Source: Andrena cerasifolii (lineage: Eukaryota; Arthropoda; Insecta; Hymenoptera; Andrenidae). From it: DNA of 64,000 nucleotides. Positions within the stretch are counted from its first letter, which is position 1. Each line of letters opens with the position of its first letter. Made by a program: the position numbers and the translations under genes. The DNA lies in assembly GCF_050908995.1 (NCBI RefSeq), contig NC_135130.1, positions 10,285,001 through 10,349,000 of the forward strand, given 5' to 3'. The notes under the pieces are model-generated. The model was not told the origin of the DNA. It ran no database searches and saw only the letters and a list, made by a program, of their open reading frames with translations. Below, one piece after another: positions 36,877-48,755 of the stretch.

Positions 36877-37815
36877 TTAAACGTTATCGACTGATATATT
36901 TATCCTAAAGACCGTGGATGGGTCAGCCAATGCCATTCTGATACTGTTCTCGAATTTCTCTTGGATGGACGAGAACTCCATCATGTTACTCGGTTTCGAA
37001 TCGATCCAGAACCCATCAAATTCGTAGAACAGATAACAATAGAAGTGATGAAAGGCACGAATCGTTGGCAAGGTTTTAGAGGAATTATAAATATGAGTCT
37101 TAGCTGTTCCATCTTTCAATAAACGTAGAGCCATGCTCGTTAAGTTTATACCAACTATGGCGAACGCATAACCGTAACGCGGGTGCGTAGAATGCGACAG
37201 TACGTGCGTCGCGGCACTGGGATATTCTTGAGCAAAATAAACGAGATTCTCTAATCCCAAAATTCCCATTCCGCGAAAGTCCGTCTTCGGATCGTCTCCC
37301 TGAAAGCCTATCTCCTGCCATTGCTTTGTAACTCTAGCGTCTAAAGGCTCGTAAGGCATCAGTGAATTCCACAGCTGCAGCAACAATAATTCGTGCTGCG
37401 GATTCTCAGCGTCGTAAGGCATCTTTCTAAGCTCTTCGCACTCGACGCAGAGTTGCCTGTAGCCCCAAATTAATTCTACGCATTTACCGAACGACTTGGC
37501 AAAGTCGGGATGCGCGATTGGATTTATTTTCTTGGTCACCAACACTGTTCTAATAGCTTCCTCTAAGATCCTGCGCTCCGTCTTAGTCGTGATCCCACGT
37601 TGATCCGCTAGATCGTTCAGGTGGGTCACGAGGGTTTTAATATTAGCGTCTCTTGACTGATTAAGAGATTCTTCTACAGCTATGGTCCTCGGTGCTCCGG
37701 ATAGTTCCCCATAGCAAATTCTCTGCAGCTGGCACATTTGCGTTGTGTGGCGTAACAACCATTTTATAATAGGTCTGAAATACCAGCACACTACTGACCA
37801 TAGATACAGAAACAT
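36877..37815 (-). CDS. ELMOD2: ELMO domain-containing protein (ELMOD1/2 family)
   Basis: A single exon of 312 residues. I start at the ATG at 37813-37815 (MFLYLWSVV), because the frame upstream has only a TTG and the MF start matches the vertebrate family. The ELMO domain spans roughly residues 95-290. The family signature is complete: WQEIGFQGDDPKTDFRGMG, with the conserved arginine at R181, then GLENLVYF, RYGYAFAIVGINLT and FHHFYCYLFYEFD. ELMOD proteins are non-opisthokont-type GTPase-activating proteins for Arf and Arl2 GTPases. The conserved Arg is known to be needed for activity in that family. The gene is divergent from the coiled-coil gene at 38,899 and convergent with the thioredoxin-domain gene. 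ELMOD1 and ELMOD2 cannot be told apart here; insects usually have one. Confidence 0.93.
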   Translation of the reverse strand: MFLYLWSVVCWYFRPIIKWLLRHTTQMCQLQRICYGELSGAPRTIAVEESLNQSRDANIKTLVTHLNDLADQRGITTKTERRILEEAIRTVLVTKKINPIAHPDFAKSFGKCVELIWGYRQLCVECEELRKMPYDAENPQHELLLLQLWNSLMPYEPLDARVTKQWQEIGFQGDDPKTDFRGMGILGLENLVYFAQEYPSAATHVLSHSTHPRYGYAFAIVGINLTSMALRLLKDGTAKTHIYNSSKTLPTIRAFHHFYCYLFYEFDGFWIDSKPSNMMEFSSIQEKFENSIRMALADPSTVFRINISVDNV

Positions 37816-38898
37816 ATTTTCTGTCAATTACGAATCGTGGTACAAGGAAATTCCTCGTAAATCCCTCTATTATAACCGAGTTATGATAAACCTCTTCCTG
37901 TCATCATCTTTCAAAACCGGGTTGTTCCCATCGGTGTTTTCAGAAACAATCAGATCCACGAACGCGAAACTGGACACTTTGATAGATATTCTGACAAAGA
38001 CGGCGTCGTCTTGTCATACACCGTTAAGATCGGAGGGCAGTGCACATAACCTGTGCCATTGTAACTAACACACATGATAGAAGTTCCGACTTTGTTGAAT
38101 GAAGAGCGACTCTATCTACGGAGCTGTACTTTGTAGGCAAGGGAAACTACAAAACTGTCGGTTTCTACGTAACGCTACCGAGAAATCATCGATTTTCCTC
38201 AAACCTTTACTCTCAAAGGGTAAAGATCAATAATAACCCGCTAAACTAACGCGCTACAGATGAGTAGAAGAGGTCACCAACTATACCATCATCCTGTACC
38301 AAATTTCATTCGATCTACCGCACATACCTGCTTTGCACAGTCGACTTAGTCAATTTGCTATCCGGGCCGTACATGAAAGAAAAATGTGGAATAAACGGCT
38401 ATGAAATGTATGGAAAGTTTCAAATGTTTCTATCGTCCGAGTAAGATAATTATTACGCTAATTTTCCATCCACCTTGAGCATTTGCCCTTGGCAAGGTGT
38501 AATGTTTACAAGCTCAGGTTCATTTGATTATTTTACGTTAACCTGCTGCGACGTGTGCGCAGAATAATTAGGAATGTGAAGAAAGGACATTTTTTCCCGG
38601 AAAGAAGAATAAAGAATATGGAATAACATTTTTCCTTACTAGCCTTCGTTTATGGGAAAATTCGTTTTGAAAGTACCCGAGTCGCGCCCTTTCTTTGCGA
38701 CGCCCGGTATAGTAAACCGATAAAGATCATGAATTTATTTATGAAGTCTTTTGAATAAAATTAGTAAGTGAAACAGAACCGAAGCAACTTCAGTCAGTTC
38801 AATCCCGAAACGTCAAAACTCATCATTCCTTTTTCACCGGTACAAAAGAATAACAGTTAATTGAAACCGACGCAGTAAAAAGAAAGGACACTTTATGA
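37816..38898. promoter_or_regulatory. Bidirectional promoter interval between ELMOD (-) and the coiled-coil gene (+)
   Basis: About 1.1 kb separates two divergent start codons and has no coding sequence. It must hold both promoters and 5' UTRs. No specific motif was identified. Confidence 0.4.
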
Positions 38899-40338
38899 AT
38901 GGAGACCGAACGTGTGTTCAGGTCGGACACTCCGACGGACAGCTCGAGCAACAGTGAAAGCTTTCAGAACATGGAGAATCTGTGCAAACAACTGTCGGAT
39001 GATGAGAGCGGAGAGCAGGCTAAAACAAATCCTGACTTAGCGTTAGATCTTCGAAGTATACTGCCAAACTTCGACCCTGCGTCGGAGCAAGACGACTCGG
39101 AGAAGCTTTCGGCTGTCCTCGAACAACCGGAAGACTCATCCACGATCGTAGAGGGCCCTCGGTCGTTACAACACGACCAAGAGGACAGAGATTTGAAGTA
39201 TTTAAAAGAGTAGACAGCAAATTATAAAAAATCTAAGTAAACTGCATGATTTCCAGTTGTTTTCTTAGGGAACGCATACAGTCGCTCCGCGCGGTGCTGA
39301 TAAGCCTGAAAGACGAGTTGAGGACGGAAGTAGCTTTGTGGAGGAGAGAGAGAGAAGAGTTGCAACTTATGCGCGAAAAAGACGACGCGATGGCTTTGGA
39401 GGAAGCAACAGCAGCTGCCCGTGCAGCTGCAGCGGCCTACGCAGCGGAAGGGCCGCTGTCGAATAATTTGGGTAATTCGCGAATGTTCGTGCAATTTTAC
39501 TGCGTGGTTCGAATGCACAGAACTGATATACTACAGGAGCGATCTTAGCGTGTAAATGCATAGACATATATATATATATATATACCCGTCGCCAACTTAA
39601 AGAAATTGAGAGTCATAGAGTAAATAAGGAAAAAAAAAATTTTTACTTTTTAGTGCATTTTTATTTTTTTTCAAGTCGGTTTTAATTTTTTTTTAAAATT
39701 TTTTTATAGCTAGTCGACACGAGCCGAATGCTTCCGAAGTTAGCCGATGTGCCCGTACCGAACCTCTGTTTTTTCTCCTCCAATCCTACGTTTCCCTCGT
39801 ATATATGTCTATGCGTAAATAGTTCCTATTACGGAGACGACCGGGGGATTGTTCAGTTTACCATAAATGGGATGTTTTAGATATCAACTCCGAGGACACG
39901 TTCACGGAGCTCTCGATACTCGAATACGAGAAGAGGCTGGCCAAGTATCAGGACGAGTTCTCCTTCACTCAGGCGGAGAAACGGTACAACGCTCGCTGGA
40001 AACTGGTCGCCAATGCGTACAAACAGAAGCTGATGGAAGTCGAACGCCTGTGCAACGAGGAGCTGGAGAAGGTTCAACAGAACGCGAATTACCTCCAACC
40101 TCTTAAAGAAATGGTATCGCAATGGTACAACGATGAAGAAAACCACGGCGACTCGATTAAAAGCAGCAACTTTAGTGCCGATTTGCAGAAACATACGATC
40201 CTCAACGAGAACAACGTACATAATAATTACATGTTCCAGAAAATTGACGCGGAAGTCAATATGGCGCCGGAAATATATGCTGCCAGATTCAAGAACGAGG
40301 ACCTAGGGAAAAACGACAGGCTTTACGGGCAATCCTAA
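38899..40338 (+). CDS. Uncharacterised coiled-coil protein
   Basis: Exons 38899-39197, 39269-39471 and 39881-40338 join in phase to 319 residues. The first ~100 residues are acidic and Ser/Asp-rich, probably disordered. Residues ~101-160 form a charged helix (LRAVLISLKDELRTEV, WRREREELQLMREKDDA) ending in an alanine-rich run (TAAARAAAAAYAAE). Residues ~176-260 form a second helix (LEYEKRLAKYQDEFSF, NARWKLVANAYKQKLMEVE, CNEELEKVQ). The tail is polar. There is no signal peptide or membrane span. It looks cytoplasmic and suits a scaffold or vesicle-tether role, but I do not recognise the family. The 71-base intron at 39198-39268 uses a GTATTT donor; the choice is supported by the smooth helix across the junction. 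Confidence 0.8.
39566..39584. repeat. AT dinucleotide repeat in an intron
   Basis: An uninterrupted AT run of 19 bases lies in the second intron of the coiled-coil gene. It is followed by T-rich low-complexity sequence at about 39,630-39,710. Confidence 0.9.
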
Positions 40339-40647
40339 CTTTCCCCATTTCCAGATTCATTGGCATATCAAATTTTTGCTATACATTTAGTACGGACTTG
40401 TTCGTGCCGTTTATTGCGACGATCAAGATTAAAATTTGTATCAATCTTGCATTCGAATTTTGAATTTCTTTTAAAACCGACCAACAACCCACTTCCTGTC
40501 ACGGAAAGTTTATAATATAGAAACATACAGAGCTTTTCGGTGCCCGATATGGTTGTTTTAATATTTCCCGCGCATTCCCATTGTATGGACGTTGTACCGG
40601 TCCTAAATAGAACGATTCGAAACAGTATTCGACCGCGAACGATTAAA

Positions 40648-40653
40648 AATAAA
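40648..40653 (+). terminator. Candidate polyadenylation signal AATAAA of the coiled-coil gene
   Basis: AATAAA lies about 310 bases after the stop codon and upstream of the Sec11 gene. The rest of 40,339-41,073 shows no coding sequence and must contain the Sec11 promoter. Confidence 0.4.
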
Positions 40654-41073
40654 CTATTTTTATGTGAAAATAAGTGTTCAGCGTAGAGTTCAAACGCGCA
40701 GCAAGTTCCTCGTTCCATGACAGTGAAACGTGTACCGCTGGTTTCATTTGTCCCGACGTTCCTTATCCATTGCGTGTTGTGTCAGTTATGTGACATGCGA
40801 GAGCATAGACTGTACATAAAAGTGTGTGATAAGCGACGGAAAGAACGATATCAGCGCCACTCGGAGGGAAAAGTTAGAAGCTTATAAATGGCCACAGATT
40901 TTAGGTAGAGTGTCCAAGCCTTGTGTGCGATATACAACTAGATACATCACACTTCACACACAATTGACTGGACTGACTGGTTTCGTTGCCGGTTGTGTTC
41001 AAGTTGAAACGGAACTGGATCCCGTTTTGTTTAGTTAATTGTACCGTAATTTGGGTGGCAAACGATCGTGACC

Positions 41074-42140
41074 ATGTTGCAGTCTATATTCGACGATCTG
41101 CGGCGATTGAATAAACGGCAGGTAAAAACGAATCCTTTAATAGAAAATCCACGTAGGCTCTCGGCAGCGGGCACATATGGTCGATCGAACGTCGTATCAC
41201 TGACAACGATTCCCGGTCTTGTTTTTACAGTTTCTGTATCAAGTGCTGAATTTTGGTATGATCGTTTCGTCTGCCTTGATGATCTGGAAAGGCTTGATAG
41301 TTGTAACAGGCAGCGAAAGTCCAATCGTGGTTGTCCTCAGGTATTTGAATACTTAACCTAATCAGCTCTCCCCTGGCACATTTTTCGCGCGAATAAGTGC
41401 ACGGTTTGAATCGCAGCGTCGTCGAGTTTCCGCTGAAGTTCGTGCGTCGCATCGTATATTCGGTGTATCGTTAACTATGCTTGCACAAGCAAATTATAAT
41501 ACATCGCGGTTGTTTGTACGCGTTGCGAATTACGCGGGAATCATAAATGCAGTAATAATTATTTCTCACTCACATTCGCGAGACGTTCGAATTCCTTTCT
41601 GCTTTATGGAACGAAATTACCAATCTGCGTATTTACGATATTCTTATGGGTCTGTTCGTCCATGTTATAGCGGTAGTATGGAACCAGCATTTCATAGGGG
41701 GGATTTATTATTTTTAACCAAGTACCAAGACGAGCAAGTCAGGGTAGGAGAGATTGTTGTTTTTAAAGTCGAGGGAAGGGATATTCCAATCGTACACAGA
41801 GTACTTAAACTACACGAAAAGTAAGTATTCAACGGACTGATGGGACTGGTGGGAGGTCGGCGTAGATATAAGCCAAATTACTGAATGCAAATTAATCCAT
41901 TCTAGGGGCGACCAAAACAATACTGTTAAGTTTCTTACAAAGGGTGATAATAATTCTGTCGACGATAGAGGTTTATACGCTCCGGGTCAGTTGTGGTTAA
42001 CGCATAAAGATGTCGTTGGTAGAGCAAGGGGTTTCTTACCATACGTCGGAATGATCACTATATTCATGAACGAATATCCCAAATTTAAATATGCAGTATT
42101 AGTATACTTGGGACTATACGTTTTGGTGCACAGGGACTAA
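41074..42140 (+). CDS. SEC11A: Signal peptidase complex catalytic subunit SEC11
   Basis: Exons 41074-41121, 41231-41340, 41671-41820 and 41906-42140 join in frame to 180 residues, the normal family length. The protein is an ER membrane serine protease that removes signal peptides from secretory proteins. Residues ~17-36 form the N-terminal membrane anchor (YQVLNFGMIVSSALMIWKG). SGSMEP places the nucleophile at S55. PIVHRVLK gives catalytic H95, and KGDNNSVDDRGLY supplies the Asp residues (D117, D122/D123). The C-terminus (MNEYPKFKYAVLVYLG ... LVHRD) is the conserved second hydrophobic segment. I chose ATG 41074 in context ACCATG. The first intron follows codon 16. It is convergent with the P450 gene. 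Confidence 0.96.
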
Positions 42141-43860
42141 ACGTATTTCATATAGGATATTATATGAAATAGACTGTCATCGATCATCTACAAAAAAAAA
42201 GAGCGCATTGTAAAATTAAATGCTGATTGATAATTCAAATACACGTGTGGAGCTATGTACAATGTGATTTTATGTCTCGTTGATTTCATACCACTCGAGG
42301 AACCTTCTGTACGCAAGACACAAACGATGTAACAATTTCACGAAAATGTATCTGTGTACTTACGATAGCATTAAGAAACTATTGGGGTGTGCATGCGAAG
42401 CTCCGGTACTTTTTATATTCTATTACGCGACAATGCCCTGTCATCACTGGTAACATTAAACGTACAAACAACTTGATTCCTGGGATAATATTGTTGTTGT
42501 TTTGCCAAAATTCATTAACTCGGTTCTTTATATTCCTATTTAGAATGCGATAAGTTACATGAATATCCATTGATCAGTGTCTGTTCCACGTAAAAGTAGT
42601 TTACACACACTTAGTATCACATTCGCGTAAGAATGCTACTACGATGCACAACTGATGAAATTTGTAAATTATTTTTATATGAATTTTATAATAAATCGTA
42701 ACGAAACGACGTAACTAAATCACGTTTAAAACTTTACATTCGTCGCGGCTACTAATTAATGACTTTTGTCAGCACAACAATGATATAGACAACGATTTTG
42801 AATTTCCTTTGTTGCTGGGTAAATTATTTTTAGTAGACATTACCACGCACGTAGAGCTAATCTAACTGAACCTATTACGAACATTAATTTAATATTTTCG
42901 TTATTATTAAGATTTTCATTTTTGAAGTAAATTATCAGAATTGTTGATGGTTTGTAATTGTGACTGAGCTTTTAGTCCCAATTATTCTCAAAGGTATTGA
43001 GTATTTGATAGAAATCTATAAACTCTCTGTATAAAGCAAAAAATAAGAAGAGCAAGGGAAATTTTGGGAAGATTAACAGTAAAGTGTATATACTTGAGTA
43101 AGGTTTTAATTTTTACTGCACATAAGAGTAAGCGTATCTTTCCTATCTCCTCCACTGTGGCAATATCTGTACATAATGTTTTTCTTCACCAAAACACAGA
43201 ATATTCTAAACGGTTTAGAGTAAAATATTGTATAAGCAACAATACTTCTAGGCGGCCCATACAAAAACCTTTCCATATTGACTATGTTTAGTCCAACGCA
43301 ATGTAATTCTTGTCTCTGACTGTCTCGAATTATACAATAAATGTATAATATATAAATTGCGTGTAATGTATCATCTTTATTCCTAGAAGTTTGTTTAAGC
43401 GTTTCTGCAGGCTCCTTTTCTTTTGTCGAACTTACTGTCTTAATAAAAAGGAGGAAAACTTCGTGTGAATCAACGATCTATCACTATTTTCGTATTATCA
43501 CCAAAAAGATAAGCCTGTTGGCAAATAATTCTGTGTTTGATAAAATTTGTCGATTTTATTTGGATTTACAGCTTCCAGCCATCCACTATCGCGAATATTT
43601 AATTATTTCTTTTTACGTACAATATCTTTACATAAGACCGCGCATTCACCAGTTATCGTTCCGCAGCGTTTCAAGTATTTTTAATGTACGCCACGCGTAA
43701 GAGAACGCCCAAGTGACCTGGATTCACTTGAGGAGAAAAATATTTATGTTGCAGAGATTTATGTATCACTTATATGTCAAAGCTGCTATGTCAAAGAGTC
43801 CTTACAACCATGACTAGCAGGCACTAAAACGTAAGTAAGAGGATATCTTGTGTGCCCTTA
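42141..43860. other. Convergent intergenic region between Sec11 and the P450 gene
   Basis: Strongly AT-rich, with no exon. AATAAA occurs at 42,690-42,695 and 43,336-43,341 on the plus strand, either of which could end Sec11 transcripts. Confidence 0.5.
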
Positions 43861-45996
43861 CTAATCGCGTGGATCCATTCGAATCCACGTTTCCTTCGGC
43901 GTGACGATCAAACCAGGTAACGTGTCTTCAAGCCTCGTCGGTTCACCCTCCACGAACGAGAGATTAAAGTTCTGCATCAATCCAGCAAACAGTGAGAATA
44001 TATTATATCTCGCAAAAGTTTCACCCATGCAGACACGATGACCTGATTATAAAAAAAAGCGGCGTTACCTTCGACCTTCGTTCCCCAAGTTTATCAACTT
44101 TCACCGTATCTCGCGCAATTACTGATTACTGTCTAGACTCGGCATAACTTGCCCTACACAATAGTTGTGTGCTCACCCAAACCAAAAGGGAGCGTCATGT
44201 CTTTGCCCAGTTCGCCGTTCCCTTGAAGGAACCTTTCCGGCCGGAATTTCTCAGGATCACCCCAGAATTCTGGATCTTCGTTCATTCCCGCTAAGTTCGT
44301 GATGATGAATGTGTTTTTAGGAATGGTATAGCCACAGAGAGTAGTGTCCTTTAACGCTTTATGAAACACGCCAAATGGTGTCAAGGTTTGGTATCTCATT
44401 ACCTCGCGAATCGTTGCCTCGGTGTATGGTAAACTGGAAAAGAATGGTCAAATTGCGTTACCGTTCATATTCCCATCTTTAAAAAAAGAAAATATCGTAA
44501 AAATGGAACAATACTTTTTCCTGTCGTCCCACGTAACGTGTCTACCGGTTCCAATCACCGTGTCTATTTCCCCTTGCACTCTTTTCAAGACATCCGGGTG
44601 GTGCATGACCAATTTGATAGCGTGCGCGACAACACTCGGCATCGCTGATATAGCCGGGAACATAACATCAAGTAGTATCATAAGAAGCTGCTCGTCCGAA
44701 AAAGTAGTCATTGCGCTCTGCTTCTTCATCTCCTCGAAATATCTGTCGGTCAGTCCTCTATCGCTATCGTCGCTATGCGTGGCTTTCTGTTTCACTAAAT
44801 GCTCCTGCAACAGATTTAATACACAGTTCCATCGCCGATTCTCTTCGATTCACAGAGCATGGCTTTGTAAATCAGAGCGTACCCCGACGAAGTCCCTCAG
44901 ACGGTTATTTGCTTTTATAATCCCTGCGTAGCTGAACATATTTCCGAAATACTTCAGGAACGCCCTTTGGAAAATGGCCCCACCGGTGGTGTCGTTCGAT
45001 CTTTGGAACGACATAGCAGCTCCGCAAAAGTTTCTCAATTTTTCGTGCTCCGATCGATCGAATCTGTTGCCGAACATTATGTCCCATATACTGTTCCCAG
45101 AATACGGGAACAGGATGTCCGGGAATAACGCGTATCCCTTCTTCAAGAATGTCTGGAAAATTCGTTCAACAAATTCGCGGTAATAATTTAGGATCTGTTT
45201 AATTCGATGTCAATTCTGTTGGATTCAGAAATACTTTTTCATTGTCGTTAATGGGACCCTCCTTCAACATATCGATCAGCAGAGTAATTTCCTCCATCAT
45301 ATGGCTCTCGTATTTATCTTGTCGCCTGCCGAAGCCAAAGTCCCTCATATGTCGGAGGGCAAAATTTCTTTGTTCGTGCCAGAATGTGCTCTCGGTGAAG
45401 AAAATACCTAAAGCACCGCATCTAATATTAGCTATCATAGATGCCTTATCACATTCCCGCGAAAATAGCAAATCTCAGTTGCGAAGAAGTACCTAATTTC
45501 TTCCCCAAGGCTCTCGCCTTCACAACATCAACCTCGATCGGCCTGCCATCAAAATCCTCCCTCAGGAATACTTCTTTAATAGTCGAATAGTCATTCACGA
45601 CGATGCAAAAGATACCGCCAAGGTAGCAAGTAACGAGTTTCGATTTCAATTTGTCTACATAGTATCGGACGGTTTTATGGGGAAATTGGTAATTTCCCCA
45701 AAGCAAGTGCAAGTAAGATCCAACTATCGGTAGTCGCGGAAGACCTGTTGTCAATAAATGAAAGAAGTTCAAGAGAATACGACGGTAAAAATTAATAGAA
45801 ATATGAAATACCGAGCATGTATCACGCGCAATTTCTTGGGAGTAAAAACAATTTACAGTTTGTTAATGATGCATGATGTAATCAAATAAATAACAGAAGA
45901 CTTACAGGGCGGGGTGTTTGGTGGCACCGAAGTGATAAATTCGTAAATCTTGTATCCTATAATTACAAGTATTATTGCAATTAGAAGGGGTGACAT
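43861..45996 (-). CDS. Cytochrome P450, CYP2 clan (CYP304/305-like)
   Basis: Seven minus-strand exons (45906-45996, 45493-45744, 45235-45407, 44883-45152, 44515-44804, 44177-44433 and 43861-44042) join in phase to 504 residues. The N-terminus is an ER anchor (MSPLLIAIILVIIGYKIYEF), then a proline hinge and LPRLPIVGSY. FFTESTFWHEQRNFALRHMR is the C-helix signature, typical of insect CYP2-clan enzymes. The K-helix ExxR is E369-R372 (REVMR). FRPERF and the haem loop PFGLGHRVCMGE (Cys449) are intact. P450s are haem-thiolate mono-oxygenases of the ER. The CYP2-clan call is firm; CYP304 or CYP305 is a guess by resemblance. The I-helix (about 299-330) reads DVMFPAISAMPSVV and lacks the usual (A/G)GxxT motif. 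No frameshift or stop is seen. Confidence 0.93.
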
Positions 45997-47181
45997 TCTG
46001 CCACCAGCTCTGGACACATACTGGCCTTTCGCATTACATACTAACTTCTTGTTGCCTTACAACGCGTGCTCAGGGCCGTCGTGACTTTTGTAAAATATAT
46101 GGAGTATTCTACATTTGAGATTCTGCTGTGTGTGGAATGTAAGCATAGCGAAAAGTGCCCCCAAACGAAATTGAACTTGGTGTACGGCAATCGATAGGTT
46201 CCTCAAAGAAAACTATTTCTGCCAAGTTTCAACCTGACACTCCTACTACTAGGGTAGTTACAGGGTGAAACGTAATTTACAATTTAAGCTCCGTTACTTT
46301 TGTTCTGTTGAATAGAAACTTATACAAAAAATCAGAGGCATTCTGCCCATTGATACTCGTAAAATAAACTCTTCACCTCGCTCACACGTGTCTCGATGCG
46401 TTAGGAACGCGTCATTCGTAACATAAACAAATAAGGGCAGATCATGCGTTTCTAGAGACTGCCCTACTTTTAATTACCCTTGACACGTAATAAAAACCCC
46501 ATCATATGATATTATTTGCAGGAAGAGAATTCAAGAATCTACCAAGAACGATCGAGGTGACACTTATTATGTACTGACATCACTTATATTAAGCAATTAG
46601 GTAAGAATTCACCTCATTTTTTTCCCTTTGGAAGGCATTTTACCATTTTTTATTTTTTCTTTGCGTGCTACTGTTTCTTGGCCTGCTGAAATTTAATCTT
46701 TTAATTTGTACTCCTCTCCCAACTGCACACTCAGGGAAGATTTGTTCCGCCGACCCTGCAAATATTTCGTTGTAATGATAACGGAAAAAAATAAGCGCCC
46801 GGAGTTCTTGTGCAGATAAATAGTTCCCATTATCTTCCTGTACAAAGTCGAATCACTGGGCGTATAAACTATGAACGCAAAAAATCTTATCGTTCCAAAC
46901 TTCGCTGCACCATGTCCCTCTTTCTCTCCCTATCTCACTCCTTCGCTTGGGATGTAGGTAATATCACAAAGGAACGTTCTAACAAAACCGTTTATTTTAC
47001 AATACAAATTACTATACATTCATTTTTTAAATCACAAATAAGATATCTAAGTACTATTCAATTTCATTCTGTCGTATCATATCCTAAGAAACTACAAAAA
47101 ATAATGTTTCCTTTTTTTTTTTTAAATAATGTGGCCCGTAATTCGTTAGGTTCGCCTCTACAACAGACTTACGTAGTTTAT
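45997..47181. other. Intergenic region between the P450 and TTI2-like genes
   Basis: No exon was recognised. It holds the P450 promoter (both flanking genes are on the minus strand) and the 3' flank of the TTI2-like gene. A T run lies near 47,110-47,121. Confidence 0.5.
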
Positions 47182-48755
47182 TCACTCAAAGTATTTGGTA
47201 TCGCCTAAGCATACTACTTGCAGACTATTTTTAATCACCGACCGCATCCGATCGTCGTTTAAAACTGCACAGCCCACATTCGGGGACAGTTTATATAACA
47301 AACAAATGCAGTCTTCCAAATTCTGTATTATCTCCTTGTCGAACACGGGTGTCTCTGATAAGTCAAAATGTAATTTCAAAAATGCAGTGTACAGCGGTAT
47401 ACAGTGTGCTGCCACCCGCAGATGAAACATCAAAAGAAAGGTTTTGGCGGTCTAGAAAATTATATTTAATGCACAGAGGAGTCGAGGAACACGATAAAAA
47501 TTATGCACAAAGGCATTTACCTCTAACGTTGCCTTCAAGGTCCTCAGATCCGTATGATGTTCGCAATACTCGGACAGTATTCTCGTTAGCCTCTCGCACC
47601 ACTTGGCGCACCCTATGTTAGTTAAAAGTTGAGGCAAGCTTAGCATGTAAACACACCGCAGTTCCACGTTCTGCTCAAATTCCATATTATCTAACAGAAC
47701 TATTAGAACATCGTCACGGTGTGTCCACTGTAATAATACGTACCATTGCAAGATTTATATTTCAACCGATACAATCGCTAACTCTAAGCAAACTTACTTC
47801 AAACACGTTTAACGTCTTATCCCAGTGTTCGATGGTAGCTAATAGACTCGTAATACACGAATATACCAGTGTCACGTATTTGGCTTCTCTCTGACGTGTC
47901 AGACGCTCTAAGGTATGAAAGATTACTTTGGCATATCCAGTATCGATTAATCCCTTTTTCTAAAACGCGAATTCATAAGTTACCGCCAGCTTAAATGCTA
48001 CATAGTCTACATAGTTTTGATTTATACCAAGTGAGAATGTTGAACGATTTGATGCAAACATTCGAGACCTATTACAACATTATCTGGCACATAGTCGTCA
48101 ACGAGTATCAAAGCTGTTGGAAGCACATCCCCGATGTGATGGTACAAAGCTGGTTTCTAGGGCGAGAAATATGGATTTCAGTACACTGTGCAATTATACC
48201 TTTACCCATTCTACCAACCTCGATTTGATACAACATCCACTTGTAACACGCCACAGCTGCTGGATAAGATTTCCAAGTGTCTTTCAATAGTTTGGGTCTT
48301 AGCGTTAACAATACTGTGGTGAAGTTATCCTGCTCCGTTAGAAACTGAGAGACTGTCTGACATCTATACAACTCTAAGACTCCGCTGAGTAATTCTTTGG
48401 CAATGCACACAGACTCCATCGTGTTCCAGACATTCTTCTCGTGGTGCTCCCCGACGAGCGACAACAAGTTAATGGCAAAGCTCCTGACTACGGAGACGCT
48501 CAAATCTATTTGCACGTCCCCGGCGTTACGGCTGCGGACTATATGCTCGAGCATGGACCTGATGCTTCGCAGATTTCTGTCCACGACTTGCCTGTATTCC
48601 CTGAAATCCTTCTCCTCGCATGGTCGATTAGCACCGATCGTTTTCTCAGGAGCGCAGCTCTTCTGAACGAGATCGACGCACGCCGGCCACAAGCCCTCCT
48701 GGGAGAAGTCGGCCGTGATTTTCAGAGCTTCGAGCTCTTTCAACAGGTCATTCAT
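47182..48755 (-). CDS. TELO2-interacting protein 2-like (TTI2) helical repeat protein
   Basis: Exons 48219-48755, 47798-47959, 47521-47727 and 47182-47451 join at phase 0 throughout, giving 391 residues. The start is ATG 48753-48755 (MNDLLKELEAL), the first ATG after an in-frame stop. The protein is predicted all-helical, in HEAT-like pairs. The block WTHRDDVLIVLLDNMEFEQNVELR ... CAKWCERLTRILSEYCE ... LRTLKATLETAKTF resembles the C-terminal part of TTI2. TTI2 acts with TELO2 and TTI1 as an Hsp90 cochaperone that stabilises PIKK kinases such as mTOR, ATM and ATR. The name rests on remembered pattern, not alignment. The GAG|GTTGGT donor at 48219 is weak, but phase and exon-2 continuity support it. 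It is divergent from Abi. Confidence 0.7.

Noticed and set aside
37816..37827. N-terminal extension of the ELMO-domain protein by four residues
   Set aside because: The upstream start would be TTG. The ATG at 37,815 gives the family-typical MF start.
44422..44931. 169-residue plus-strand frame
   Set aside because: It is the antisense shadow of P450 exons 4 and 5 and the intron between them.
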